64,000 bases of DNA from Enterovibrio gelatinilyticus (lineage in GTDB: Bacteria > Pseudomonadota > Gammaproteobacteria > Enterobacterales > Vibrionaceae): contig NZ_JAJUBC010000015.1 of the NCBI RefSeq assembly GCF_028683095.1, forward strand, positions 1-64,000, given 5' to 3'. The notes below the pieces were generated by a model. The model ran no database searches. It was given only the letters and a program-made list of their open reading frames with translations, and had not been told where the DNA came from. Within the stretch, counting starts at the first letter, position 1; every line of letters begins with the position of its first letter. Positions 1 to 8,773 of the stretch are shown here, one piece after another. The position numbers and the translations under genes were made by a program.

Positions 1-50
1 GCAGTGGCTATGCTTTTCGTATTGCTCGATTATCGGCCACTCAAATCACC

Positions 51-406
51 ATGACGAAAGCGCGATCATCCTTTATTAGCACCGTCGTGGTTGGATAGAA
101 AAGCGGTTGCTAGCGTAAGCGGGTGCATTTTATAAAGATGTTTGCGCCTATGTCATCATGAGTAACCATTATCATGTGGTGCTTCATATCAATGCTGATA
201 AAGCGAAAAACATGAGCCAATACGATGTTGTTGAACGTTGGTTGGCGTTTCATCAAGGTCCTTCACTTATTCAACGGCTCATTCAAGGCGATAAACTGTC
301 AGGATCCGAAACTGAGCGATGCAATGAGATAATTGAATTGTGGCGAGAGCGGCTAACGTCAATCAGTTGGTTGATGCGATTACTTAACCAGCACACTATG
401 GGATAA
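51..406 (+). pseudogene. Degraded IS200-like (Y1/REP-associated type) transposase
   Basis: An ATG at 51 begins a start like that of Vibrio Y1-type transposases (MTKARSS...), but the frame stops within 20 codons. The segment from about 150 resumes with a MSNHYHVV block, which is the HUH-type histidine motif of the family, and stays open to a stop at 404. The central start region and the whole C-terminal part (normally another 100 or more residues) are missing. The family nicks single-stranded DNA at hairpins or REP sequences; this copy cannot be active. It marks the edge of the decayed accessory region that follows. The HUH motif is visible; the family assignment is from memory of similar Vibrio proteins. 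Confidence 0.6.
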
Positions 407-431
407 ATCTAAATGGCAATGAATTCTTTGA

Positions 432-560
432 TTCTTTAAGTTGGATTGTTATTTTGACACCATAGAAGTTTGTCTTAAGTCAGAAGGATACTCTCAAGAG
501 CAGCTTGAAGAATCACGACAAGAAATACACAAATTGAATAAATGGAATGGATGGTACTAA
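432..560 (+). pseudogene. 3' tail of a lost gene, possibly a toxin C-terminus
   Basis: A reading frame without a start is open from 432 to the TAA at 558-560. Its end reads as a charged helix finishing in NKWNGWY. The stop overlaps the ATG of the next gene as TAATG, the arrangement seen between translationally coupled genes. I infer that it is the 3' end of a real gene whose body was deleted. Because the next gene looks like an immunity protein, a polymorphic toxin C-terminus is the most likely origin. No toxin family is recognisable from 42 residues. Confidence 0.4.
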
Positions 561-979
561 TGACAGGTTCTTACGACCTATTCTTAGGCAAAACCTATCA
601 GACATTACTAACAGATGCATCTTTCCTGTCTCTGATAGGAGGGAACGTGCCTGAGGTCATTGATGAAGGCGTTGACCGTTTTTACATTATCAGCAACGCC
701 AGAAACGCCGAGTTTGTTTTTTGCCGCCAAGATGAAACTCTAATGTTGATACTCTTTAAAGCTTCTTCTGACGGTTCTTTCCCAAACGGTTTAAGCACAG
801 CAATGTCAGCAAAAGGTGTGCATGAGATTCTTGGTATCCCAGTTGAGGTTCATGAAAAGAAAAAAATGCCCGTGTTTGGCACTGTGCCGTCATGGGAGAG
901 ATTTTCAAATGGTCTTCGCGTGACCTACTCTCTCGATTCTGGCACCGTCGAGGACATTCGCTATTCAATGAAACAGTAA
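560..979 (+). CDS. Immunity-like hypothetical protein
   Basis: 139-residue soluble acidic protein without signal peptide or membrane segment. The ATG at 560 is preferred over the in-frame ATG at 542 because it overlaps the stop of the upstream fragment as TAATG. I recognise no catalytic motif. Size, composition, coupling to an upstream gene tail and a second immunity-like gene 44 bp downstream fit a cytoplasmic immunity protein of a contact-dependent or type VI toxin pair that has lost its toxin. The immunity role is inference from context; a conserved-domain search would be needed to name the family. Confidence 0.5.
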   Translation: MTGSYDLFLGKTYQTLLTDASFLSLIGGNVPEVIDEGVDRFYIISNARNAEFVFCRQDETLMLILFKASSDGSFPNGLSTAMSAKGVHEILGIPVEVHEKKKMPVFGTVPSWERFSNGLRVTYSLDSGTVEDIRYSMKQ

Positions 980-1022
980 GGGATCATGTAGGCTCTGCAT
1001 CTCACTTGAGAGGCAAAAATCT

Positions 1023-1509
1023 GTGAGCTATATAATTGAAAAATTGACATCTCTTGGTGTGAATCTGGATTCAACTCAGGCAGAAGGCACTATCAATTCA
1101 GGCCTTCCAGAGATCGTGTTCAATATTGTTAAGCATTATGAACACTATATTTATTTCGAAAAACCCATAGTGTTCCAGCCCACTTACAAAAGTGGATTGG
1201 AGAGAAAAGATGACACATTACCGCTTGAGCTACTCAGGGGGAAAAAACGAAGGGAAGTACAATATTTTTAGCGCCAATACTCAACTGAAAAACCTAGAAT
1301 CTGACTTGTTTTCAATTGGCCTTAGCTATTCTAGCAATCATGTATGCATATCACTCTCTGATGGAAGCATATGCCTATCAACGAATGGGGAAGCTGAATC
1401 CCGATTCAAGCTATTTGATAGTGCTAAAGAGTTCTTCAGTGCTTTGCATATAGAAGATAACAACAAGAACACAAAACTTTACGGAATAAAATCAAACCTT
1501 CAATTTTAA
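1023..1509 (+). pseudogene. Frameshifted SMI1/KNR4-like immunity gene
   Basis: A GTG-started frame (MSYIIEKL...) runs to about 1230 and contains the features of SMI1/KNR4 proteins: a FEKPI...QPTYKSGLE stretch followed by LPLELL. At the run CTACTCAGGGGGAAAAAAC the similarity moves to another frame, which continues SGGKNEGKYNIFSAN...DLFSIGLSYSSNHVCISL to the TAA at 1507-1509. The two parts together give a normal family length of about 160 residues, so one indel near 1228-1245 has broken the gene. SMI1/KNR4 proteins are common immunity proteins. A sequencing error in the G5A6 run is an alternative to real decay. Confidence 0.5.
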
Positions 1510-1951
1510 TACGCCCCGTTTAACAGAAGCGTACTGATGGGAATTAAATGCGGGAAAAACCACTGTTCTCGAATGGCAGTGCGCAATTTTTCCCTAGGAT
1601 TTCCGATCTGAAAAAATATCCAAAGAGAAGATATAGCATGCATTCTCTGTATGCTAATGGTTGTTGGGCTACGAGTTACCCCGACGAAGCACATTGGGAT
1701 AATTGCCGCATCTAAAGCGGCCTTTCTCTCGTTGCTGAGCAATTATTAGATCGATGTCTATATAATAACTGGTAAATCCAGTGGAAATAAGGCTATATAT
1801 GAGTGTGGTGTTTTTTTTGGTCAAATATTTCAATATTGGGTTTGCCAAGTGAACGGTAAGAATATCAGTTTGGTGCATTACGCCCCATTGGTGACCCCAA
1901 GCGAGATTACTGGTGTTAATAACTTTAACGTCATTTTTACAAGGAGTATTG
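1510..1951. other. Gene-free stretch in the accessory island
   Basis: No convincing gene. Minus-strand frames across 1506-2184 are open but lack start signals and overlap the better plus-strand gene at 1952. The sequence looks like fused remnants. Nothing else was identified. Confidence 0.4.
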
Positions 1952-2797
1952 ATGCTTGATGTGTTTTTTGAAAGTATATTTATATGGGAGAGCCTAATAT
2001 TATTTTTTGATGCTGGGATTTTACTAATCATAGAATATATTTCAATACCATTATTTTTTGTTATGGTTACTCCAGTGATAGAGGGTAATACTAAATGGGG
2101 TGTGGAAAATGTTTCTGACAAATTTGGTTTTGTTATTGGTTTAGTATACTGCGTAGTAGCTCTTACACTTTGTGTAATTGTCACTATTTGTGTGCCAATA
2201 ATTGTATGGTTTGAGTATGGATTGGCAAGTTACTTCGATGTCAATATACTAACTGATCAGTTAACTACAAGAACTTATAGAACTTCATCTTTTGAGTATT
2301 ACATGCCTAGATGGCAGTACATAATTAGTGCCGTCATATGGGCACCGATCGTACATTATGCTATTGGAAATATAGTTGATTTATTGAATGATAGAATAGA
2401 AGTGAAAGGTGCAAGAAAATTAGAATTTGATGATTTTAATGAAAAGTGTAATGATTGGATTAAGGGGATTCCAAAACTGATTTTTCATTATGAAAAAAAG
2501 AAAATAATTAAAGTCAGCGATGCTTGTTTTGAAATGGATGCTATTAATAAAAAATTTTCTAGTGATTTGCCAAAAAGAAATCGTTCGGTAGAGAAGGTAA
2601 TGTTGTCTTGTGAGGACATAATCGACTCAGATAAGATAAGTGTGTTTTTATTGGATGTGGAAGTGACCAATTATAGTCATGGTGAGTCGATTAATGTTTG
2701 TTTTATGTGTAAGCTCACAGCGGTGTTTGATAATGAAAATCTCGAGATTAAGTATGAGAAAAAAATCGATCAAATGTATAATTTTTTAATTAAATGA
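1952..2797 (+). CDS. AT-rich membrane protein of unknown function
   Basis: 281 residues. The ATG at 1952 has a good ribosome site (AAGGAG, 1941-1946). The N-terminal half has about three to four hydrophobic helices (roughly residues 8-45, 60-90 and 125-145); the C-terminal half is a soluble Lys/Asp/Asn-rich domain of about 130 residues. Base composition is clearly more AT-rich than the flanking core genes, with many ATA, TTA and AAT codons, which points to recent transfer. I do not recognise the family. Position among immunity-like genes makes a membrane-located immunity or accessory protein possible, but nothing in the sequence proves this. Confidence 0.65.
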   Translation: MLDVFFESIFIWESLILFFDAGILLIIEYISIPLFFVMVTPVIEGNTKWGVENVSDKFGFVIGLVYCVVALTLCVIVTICVPIIVWFEYGLASYFDVNILTDQLTTRTYRTSSFEYYMPRWQYIISAVIWAPIVHYAIGNIVDLLNDRIEVKGARKLEFDDFNEKCNDWIKGIPKLIFHYEKKKIIKVSDACFEMDAINKKFSSDLPKRNRSVEKVMLSCEDIIDSDKISVFLLDVEVTNYSHGESINVCFMCKLTAVFDNENLEIKYEKKIDQMYNFLIK

Positions 2798-3226
2798 AAA
2801 AGTGAATATAGAATAATTAAATAGCTGCTCATGATTGAGAGCCTTTTTCGCTATCCCGTGTGCAAAACTCTGAAGAGGCGATACCTCGCTATAAAGTGCT
2901 TAAACTGATAAATGTATATCAGTATTGAATATTGCGTGTGATGATTTCATGAGGAGCATGCCATAACCCTCTGTCAAATATATCCAAGGAAGTACACAGG
3001 CTGAAATGACAGCACAAGTTTGTGATCCCCTTAAATCAATGTATTCACTTTCCTGCTTTTTTGAATGACAGGGTTATCGATGAAATAAGTAGTCTTCTTC
3101 ACTTTGGCTAAATCAAGCTAGGAATAGTGTCTGGCGACATACATTGAGGCTTCCCTAGCACGTTGTGATCTTTGTATTCCTGTCTATTTCAACGGATAAG
3201 GGCAAGCAGAAAAAGCCAACCTTTGA
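2798..3226. other. Gene-free stretch with probable decayed coding remnants
   Basis: Only short frames interrupted by stops are present. Parts around 3120-3230 read like protein in alternating frames, which suggests a gene broken by indels, but I cannot name it. No RNA gene or repeat was seen. Confidence 0.35.
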
Positions 3227-3364
3227 GACAGAAGGAAGAAAACTATTCGAAGGATACAGCATTCGAGCGTGTTCGTTGTGACAAAAGAAGATGTTATCGG
3301 CAGAAAGCCCTTTATTTTAGTGGGTAATCATTTAAAGGGGGATGAGTCATATGTTTTCATTTAA
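3227..3364 (+). pseudogene. C-terminal fragment of an unidentified gene
   Basis: An open frame without a start ends at the TAA 3362-3364 and carries a well-formed protein-like tail (EDVIGRKPFILVGN, then KGDESYVFI). The neighbouring frame just upstream (TEGRKLFEGYSIRAC) seems to belong to the same lost protein after a frameshift near 3265-3280. Family unknown. It overlaps the start of the next small frame. Confidence 0.3.
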
Positions 3365-3548
3365 AGTGAGTCGAAGGATAATCTTCGCGATTTCATTCTC
3401 ACCTAATGTGAGCGCATTCGCAGATAAAGTGGCCCCATTTTTGGGATGTAATCAGGTCGGGTGGATTATGTTTTCACGCCGGTACACGCAGTTTGATTCT
3501 CATTTTGTTGAAAATCAAGCATCTTCAATGATCACAGGTATAAGGTAA
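3351..3548 (+). CDS. Small hypothetical protein, doubtful
   Basis: 65 codons from the ATG at 3351, which lies 10 bp after an AAAGGGGG ribosome-site-like run; an earlier ATG at 3342 is too close to that run. The N-terminus has an Arg-Arg-hydrophobic stretch resembling a weak signal peptide. There is no family resemblance, and the frame sits on the end of a decayed gene, so it may be a chance frame. Confidence 0.25.
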   Translation: MFSFKVSRRIIFAISFSPNVSAFADKVAPFLGCNQVGWIMFSRRYTQFDSHFVENQASSMITGIR

Positions 3549-3555
3549 TTCATTG

Positions 3556-4068
3556 ATGGAGTTGTTTATTTTTACGTTCTTTGCGTATTTTTTGTATGCC
3601 GTATATCAAAAAAGACGCAGCTATAGAAAAATCATCGGTTTAGTTGGGAGGTGGCAGTGGTGGGTTGAGATCGTTGATCAAGACTGCGTCCCGTTATTAT
3701 CAGGAAAAATCATCAAGCAAAATCAATCTGGACTCATCTTTATCGTCGGGTGTTTGCACAAAAGCCAACTTGACAGCAATGTGAAGTTGGGAATTAGTTC
3801 AATGCAGTCTGATCTTATTCCTTGTCGGTGCATCATAAATCCGAGCGAGGTTATTTTGGGAGAAGCAAGCCAAGAAACCATCGCTACAATCTATGAGCAG
3901 ATCCCTTTCGATAAAGATGAATGCTGTGAAGTTATTTTATATTCATCAGATGAGACTCATCTCGTATCTGAGAGTGATATCTCAAATTTTGATGAGGTTT
4001 GGGGGGATATTAAGAATAAGCTCGTGCCGATGTCTTCTGCTGAGGAAAAGTTCAATCGCTACTCTTAA
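3556..4068 (+). CDS. Membrane-anchored hypothetical protein
   Basis: 170 residues starting at the ATG at 3556 (an in-frame TTG directly before it is less likely). Residues 1-17 form one hydrophobic anchor followed by a basic cluster (QKRRSYRK), so the protein is probably tethered in the inner membrane with a cytoplasmic C-terminal domain. The remaining 140 residues are mixed and acidic without recognised motifs. It lies at the right border of the accessory island, and orphan immunity protein is one possibility. Function unknown. Confidence 0.55.
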   Translation: MELFIFTFFAYFLYAVYQKRRSYRKIIGLVGRWQWWVEIVDQDCVPLLSGKIIKQNQSGLIFIVGCLHKSQLDSNVKLGISSMQSDLIPCRCIINPSEVILGEASQETIATIYEQIPFDKDECCEVILYSSDETHLVSESDISNFDEVWGDIKNKLVPMSSAEEKFNRYS

Positions 4069-4177
4069 TGATACAGCCTTAAACTAAGAGGGATAAATCT
4101 CAAAAACCTTTTGAACATACTCGCTGCGCGAATTATCGTGCGTAACGAGCGTGATTCCTCGCTAAATGGTCAAACAT

Positions 4178-5917
4178 TTAGAGGTTCTCTAAAAGGTTAT
4201 GGCCTCTATTGAGCCAACTTTCTTCTTCCTCTTCTTCTTTTTCCTTCGCTTTTGCCATTTCTACCAAATGACTGATTTTCTGCTCCTTTTCTGGATGAAA
4301 TGATAAGGCATACCAAATTAAATCCGAAAAGTGCGCGTTCCCTTGTTCATCGACGCGATTTGAGGTGTTTTCTGGCGTGTCAGGGGATGAATCATCGGAT
4401 CGTGGTCTTTGATAAAGGTTGCCCGCTAGCCCTTCTATTTCTTTGTCTAGTATTGCAACTTTCCAGGCAAGGTGACCATCTGTATCACCATTTTCAAACG
4501 GTAAGCTTTGGCGTAATTGAAGAGGAAGTGGATTGAGGAAATACAGAATATAAGCCTGCTTTTCTAGGTCTTTGTCTTGTCGAGAGAAATAAAGAAAGCT
4601 CTCGTTGGGGTAGTGACTCTGCCAGTAAAGGACAGACAACGTTTTAGCTACTGAATCTGTTATGCGGATCTGGCTTTCTTTCATTTCTGTCAATGTTGCC
4701 AACGGTGGGTAGATACCGTCTTTGATTAGAGCCAATCGAGCGTCGAGCACATTTGAATGTTTGACACTGAGTTGATCTCTTAAAGGTGCAGATATCTCGG
4801 GGTAGGCCTGAGCAAGCACAATGTAATCTGCTGTTGAAATGTGTCCATTCAGGAACCAGCCCTTATATATGTGAAGTAACTGATGGCTTGTTGTCAGCAC
4901 AGGCTCGCTTTTAAGGGGTAAGTAGGTTTTGAAAAATTGTTCGGTTAGATTTGTCCATTTCTGGGGTTGAAACGACGCCAGTTGAGTCAATGCTTGTTCT
5001 TGTAGCTCGACTAAGCGGTCAATATCCTTTTGTATTTTGGGTGAGATAGCACCTGAAGATGGATGGTCAGAATGGGCGGTCTCTTCGCTAGCGCTTTTTT
5101 CTTTTGAGTCGATGATGCAGTCCAGCAGCTCTGTTGCATGAATACCTTGGCTGATCCCTGATGAATACGGCACCAAATTTAATGGGGAGTAGGCTTTGTC
5201 TGCATGTTCGTTTGAGGCATTGATGATGTCGCACCAGCGCGTGAATAGCGCCATCAATTGTGGTTCAGACAATGTTTCACTTTTTAGCAGATTAGACGTC
5301 TTATCTAGCTGCGCGCGTTCAAGTTCGGTGTTGCTACCGCGGTAACTTAGCCCTGATAAGTCATCGGTAAATTGCTCTAAATGGGCCTCGGTCTTTAGGT
5401 TAGGCAACTGGGACATGATTTCATTGGAGAGATCGATGAGGGAGTTTTGGTTGAGGCCAATAACGGTTTTTCGGAGTAAGTGACTTGTTCTGGTAGTGAC
5501 GGAATTAAACTCGATAGTGATCAGCACCCCATCAGGTTTACTGTACTGAACATGAAACAGCCGAACGTTATTTTGATAGAAAATGACTTCATCGACTTTG
5601 ACTTCTGTGGTGAGCATCATATCGATAAGATAAAACGGTAGCAGGATGGCACAAGCTGGCGAATGCCCACAGCCACCCGAATTGTTCTGTATTGTACGTT
5701 CGCGAATTATTGTTTCCAGCCCATAGCGACTGGTGTAATTGCTTACTGCATCTAAAGTCAAAGGGATGTCATAACGTGTCACATAGTCCCAATGCTCTTC
5801 ACTGTTCATTGGAATAGATGTTGTTTGATATTCGCTAAAGCTGATCTGGTCTTTGAAATCGTCAGCAAGGGCGATAAAGCTGGCTAACCAAATCAATAGA
5901 GGTAGTGCGATTCTCAA
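4178..5917 (-). CDS. Secreted periplasmic protein of unknown function
   Basis: 579 residues. The only plausible start is a TTG at 5917 followed by a signal peptide (RIALPLLIWLASFIALA, cleavage before DD). The mature protein is acidic and mostly helical. It has a Cys pair near residues 83-89 (GGCGHSPAC) and two later Cys residues that could form disulphides in the periplasm. The C-terminus carries a run of Glu and Lys (KAKEKEEEEEE) likely to be a charged helix. No catalytic motif or known domain was recognised. It stands alone between the accessory island and the NAD-salvage operon. Confidence 0.6.
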   Translation of the reverse strand: MRIALPLLIWLASFIALADDFKDQISFSEYQTTSIPMNSEEHWDYVTRYDIPLTLDAVSNYTSRYGLETIIRERTIQNNSGGCGHSPACAILLPFYLIDMMLTTEVKVDEVIFYQNNVRLFHVQYSKPDGVLITIEFNSVTTRTSHLLRKTVIGLNQNSLIDLSNEIMSQLPNLKTEAHLEQFTDDLSGLSYRGSNTELERAQLDKTSNLLKSETLSEPQLMALFTRWCDIINASNEHADKAYSPLNLVPYSSGISQGIHATELLDCIIDSKEKSASEETAHSDHPSSGAISPKIQKDIDRLVELQEQALTQLASFQPQKWTNLTEQFFKTYLPLKSEPVLTTSHQLLHIYKGWFLNGHISTADYIVLAQAYPEISAPLRDQLSVKHSNVLDARLALIKDGIYPPLATLTEMKESQIRITDSVAKTLSVLYWQSHYPNESFLYFSRQDKDLEKQAYILYFLNPLPLQLRQSLPFENGDTDGHLAWKVAILDKEIEGLAGNLYQRPRSDDSSPDTPENTSNRVDEQGNAHFSDLIWYALSFHPEKEQKISHLVEMAKAKEKEEEEEESWLNRGHNLLENL

Positions 5918-6048
5918 CGTGTCATTCTCACTATGTAATATGGGCTTTCAAAGCGAATAGCCATCAACTCCTGACCACAATTAACCGTATGAATACATCT
6001 CGTCTTTGGGTTAACGAACTATGCGGTGTGTTGTGTAAGGAGGAGAAC

Positions 6049-6074
6049 AGAGGCTGTCTTTTTGGACAGCCTCT
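6049..6074. terminator. Perfect 10-bp hairpin downstream of nadV
   Basis: Arms AGAGGCTGTC (6049-6058) and GACAGCCTCT (6065-6074) with a 6-nt loop. It lies 60 bp beyond the nadV stop and also beyond the stop-distal end of nothing else, so it probably ends nadV transcripts. There is no clear U tract on the minus strand, so termination is not certain. Confidence 0.45.
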
Positions 6075-6080
6075 ATAAAT

Positions 6081-6125
6081 TCAGCCTTTATATATTCAGC
6101 CTTTATATATTCAGCCTCTATATAT
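6081..6125. repeat. 15-bp tandem repeat, three copies
   Basis: The unit TCAGCCTTTATATAT occurs at 6081-6095 and 6096-6110 exactly and at 6111-6125 with one change; a partial fourth copy (TCAGA) follows. The array ends 9 bp before the nadV stop codon, so it lies in the 3' untranslated region between gene and hairpin. Confidence 0.85.
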
Positions 6126-6133
6126 TCAGACTG

Positions 6134-7729
6134 TTAGATTTGGCTGTCAATCGTGGCGCGAATTTCCGCAAGTGTTGTTTCTTTAATGAGTTTGCCGTCT
6201 TCAAACACAACCTCAAGCAAGCCTTCTTTCTCTTCACTTTCGGATACGTCATCTATCAGCACTAATTCGCCATTGTAACGCTCAACTTTCAAGAGTCCTT
6301 TTGCTGATTTTTTCTTGCTGTCAGTTTTAGGGTCTTTAAATATCGCCACGCGTTCGTCATTTTTGACAACGCTGGTGGCTTTCACAGCAGAGCCGTGCGT
6401 GTCTCGTGTGACATATTGGTAGCTGTACGAACCGATACCTAAGACAACCTTTGAAGCAAACCCCTTATCCATTAAGCGCTGAAGAATTTGGCGTTGGCGA
6501 GGCAGTGTGATGGCATCACCATAAATCGCACCAATGTGCTCGTCTAATAACTTAAACCCTTTGTCAGTGACAGTACCGCCGAAAATATCCCACAAACATT
6601 CGATTAGCCCTTTAACCTCACAAGCTTCTAGTTCGACTCGGCTTTCTTCTTCACATCCGTAATATTTGCTGTTCCAGCAATAGGCTTCATAACCTTCGCG
6701 AATGGCTTCTTGCTCCGCAGCGTTTTGGTTGTCAAAGAGTTCGGCATAGTCTGAGACAGGAGAAACGCTAAAACCCGTTAGGATCTTTACTGGGTCACCG
6801 GAGTCTGGACGAATGACTAATGCGCCATCACGTTGCAAGATTTCTTCTTTTAACTGAGGAAGATAGTCAGTCACGAGTGTCCAAAAATCCCATGTGTCCG
6901 AAACGACGCTGAGAATTCCTTTTGGTGATTGTTCACGCATCAGGTATCTGAAGAATTCAATTTCGCCTTCCATGATCCAAGAGCAGGTCACTGAGTGTTC
7001 GGTGGCATCGACTGAACAGCCAACAAGCTCTTGATCGACATTGGCACCGTAGTATTTTTCTGCAAATAATACCGCTGGGATTGTGTCCGTTCCGACTAAA
7101 CCAGAGGCTAAGTGACCGAATCCACTCATTGCTGCAGCTTGTTTCCCAAACATGCCTCGAAAGCTAAAGTCGTGTCCTTGAAACGGAACGAAATCCATGG
7201 GTAACCCTGTTTTTTCAGCAAACTCTTTGAATACGCTTAAGTAGGCGACAGATGTCGTGGTGCTGGTTTGGATTGGCCAGTTTTCACAACTTAGCACTGT
7301 CTCGATCATGTTTGTGAGCCACTGAAACCCTTCTTTGGTATTAACAATGGTCATGGGTGGAACTAAGTATGGGACAAGCGTGCCTTCTGGAAGTGCTTTG
7401 ATCCGTAACGGTAAGTAGCCTAAATCATGTAAGTCTTCTAAATACTTCACGTCAACGGAGTATCCCAACATTGCGCTCATGATGCGTTTGTGGTTTGCAA
7501 CAGCAACCGCTTTGTCGGTATTGAAAAACGCGTTCCATTCTTCTTCTAAGTAACTCTTTATGAAGTATTGAAGGCCGACAAAAGCCACTTTGTCGCAATT
7601 CTCTACGTTGCTGAGTTTTCCGCTTCGAGAGGTGTAATTTGCATAAACCTCTGTAACGTCAGGGTGGTAAGCGCGGCTGTGAAATTCTTTGTAAACGTCT
7701 TTCTGCATGCTTGCTGCTGTAATAGTCAT
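6134..7729 (-). CDS. nadV: Nicotinamide phosphoribosyltransferase
   Basis: 531 residues, NAMPT-type. It converts nicotinamide and PRPP to nicotinamide mononucleotide in the cytoplasm, the first step of NAD salvage from nicotinamide. Family signatures are present: an N-terminal YANYTSRSGK region, HDFSFRGM near residue 187, the PRPP/phosphate-binding VIRPDSGDP near residue 310, and a late GIGSYSYQ segment. Length is slightly above the usual 490. The ATG at 7729 follows AAGGAG with 7-nt spacing. The start is 10 bp after the prs stop, so the two are one operon: Prs supplies the PRPP used here. The divergent nrtR and operator palindromes upstream of prs show that NrtR controls the pair. Confidence 0.95.
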   Translation of the reverse strand: MTITAASMQKDVYKEFHSRAYHPDVTEVYANYTSRSGKLSNVENCDKVAFVGLQYFIKSYLEEEWNAFFNTDKAVAVANHKRIMSAMLGYSVDVKYLEDLHDLGYLPLRIKALPEGTLVPYLVPPMTIVNTKEGFQWLTNMIETVLSCENWPIQTSTTTSVAYLSVFKEFAEKTGLPMDFVPFQGHDFSFRGMFGKQAAAMSGFGHLASGLVGTDTIPAVLFAEKYYGANVDQELVGCSVDATEHSVTCSWIMEGEIEFFRYLMREQSPKGILSVVSDTWDFWTLVTDYLPQLKEEILQRDGALVIRPDSGDPVKILTGFSVSPVSDYAELFDNQNAAEQEAIREGYEAYCWNSKYYGCEEESRVELEACEVKGLIECLWDIFGGTVTDKGFKLLDEHIGAIYGDAITLPRQRQILQRLMDKGFASKVVLGIGSYSYQYVTRDTHGSAVKATSVVKNDERVAIFKDPKTDSKKKSAKGLLKVERYNGELVLIDDVSESEEKEGLLEVVFEDGKLIKETTLAEIRATIDSQI

Positions 7730-7739
7730 GGTGCGCTCC

Positions 7740-8615
7740 TTACATCTCGATGACGGTTAATTGGGTGCGGTTATTTGCGTTACTTTGCGTGCTGATGTTT
7801 GAGTATTCTTCTGCTGTTCTAAATGAGTCTGTCGTATATATGGCGTCGATAAGCCCATGAAATACATCAATACCCTGAGAGAAAATACCGTGAGTGACAA
7901 ACAGTGAAACGTCGGTCGCACCTTGTTGCTTTAAGACTTTTGCGAGTTCAATAAACGTTCGTCCGCCATCGCAAATGTCATCAACAATCAGCACACGCTT
8001 ACCTTCAACATTACCGAGGACCTCTGTTTTTACGATTTCCCCTGATTTCAAATTCCTGACTTTTTGGGCTTGGATAACATTTGTTTCTCCGCCAAAAGCT
8101 TCAGCAATGTTGCTCGTTTTCTTGCTCGCACCGGCATCTGGAGAAATGAGTGTGATATCCCCCCTAGATAGTGAACGGCTGAGTACTTCGCTTTTTTTAA
8201 TCAGTTCTGTTTGTGGAATATTGACCACATTGTTGAGAAGTGCGGGAGTCACATCGCTGTGAGCATCCCAAATGGTCACTTTTGATAACTCCAAGCTATT
8301 GATAAGGCGAGCCATAACGGATGCCGATAGCGCTTCGCCTTCTACGCATACTCGGTCTTGACGAGCATACGGGAAGTAAGGGATCACTAGTTCAATGGGG
8401 ATTTTGCCGTTTGATAATCTCTTGAGGGCATCAACCATCATCATCAAACGAATAACTTGAGATGAATCAGTGAGTCGTTCTTGTATTTCAAACACTGCCA
8501 CATCTGATAATTCGATAGGATCGAAGCGAATATGTTCTTCACCGCCAGAAAATGTAAAGCTCTGAAATGATGCTTCTGATTTATATCCTTGAGTGTTGAT
8601 TTTGAAAGTTGTCAT
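7740..8615 (-). CDS. prs: Ribose-phosphate pyrophosphokinase (NAD-salvage paralogue)
   Basis: 291 residues. It makes PRPP from ribose 5-phosphate and ATP. Visible motifs are the flexible-loop region YFPYARQDRV near residue 95, WDAHSDVTP near 120, and the PRPP-binding loop VLIVDDICDGGRT near 210. It is shorter than the housekeeping Prs (about 315 residues) and typical of the copy linked to nadV. The ATG at 8615 is chosen because it follows AAGGA closely; the longer frame from 8654 would begin inside an NrtR operator. First gene of the prs-nadV operon. Confidence 0.93.
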   Translation of the reverse strand: MTTFKINTQGYKSEASFQSFTFSGGEEHIRFDPIELSDVAVFEIQERLTDSSQVIRLMMMVDALKRLSNGKIPIELVIPYFPYARQDRVCVEGEALSASVMARLINSLELSKVTIWDAHSDVTPALLNNVVNIPQTELIKKSEVLSRSLSRGDITLISPDAGASKKTSNIAEAFGGETNVIQAQKVRNLKSGEIVKTEVLGNVEGKRVLIVDDICDGGRTFIELAKVLKQQGATDVSLFVTHGIFSQGIDVFHGLIDAIYTTDSFRTAEEYSNISTQSNANNRTQLTVIEM

Positions 8616-8630
8616 ATCGCATTCCTTTTG

Positions 8631-8651
8631 TTTGTGTCCTAACGACACAAA
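8631..8651. promoter_or_regulatory. NrtR operator 1
   Basis: Perfect palindrome TTTGTGTC-N5-GACACAAA (21 bp) that extends outward to 8628-8654. It is just upstream of the prs start and identical in its arms to the site at 8688. Position between the NUDIX-type regulator gene and its expected targets makes it the probable NrtR binding site. Confidence 0.85.
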
Positions 8652-8687
8652 CAATGTAACAACTGATTATTTTTCGATCAAGTTCTT

Positions 8688-8708
8688 TTTGTGTCTTTTT
8701 GACACAAA
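8688..8708. promoter_or_regulatory. NrtR operator 2
   Basis: Second perfect TTTGTGTC-N5-GACACAAA palindrome, with a TTTTT spacer, 57 bp centre to centre from operator 1. That is between five and six helical turns, which would allow cooperative binding or looping. Confidence 0.85.
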
Positions 8709-8773
8709 GTTTTGTGACCTAGCTTTTTCGTTGCCAAGATAGAGGTGTATTGCAACAAAATTGAGATTCACTT

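Noticed and set aside
1506-2184. Two overlapping minus-strand open frames
   Set aside because: They lack ribosome sites, one overlaps the better-supported plus-strand gene at 1952, and the composition is that of a shadow or remnant.
6081-6125. Possible CRISPR array
   Set aside because: Units are directly adjacent with no spacers; the same holds for the arrays at 14848 and 61096.
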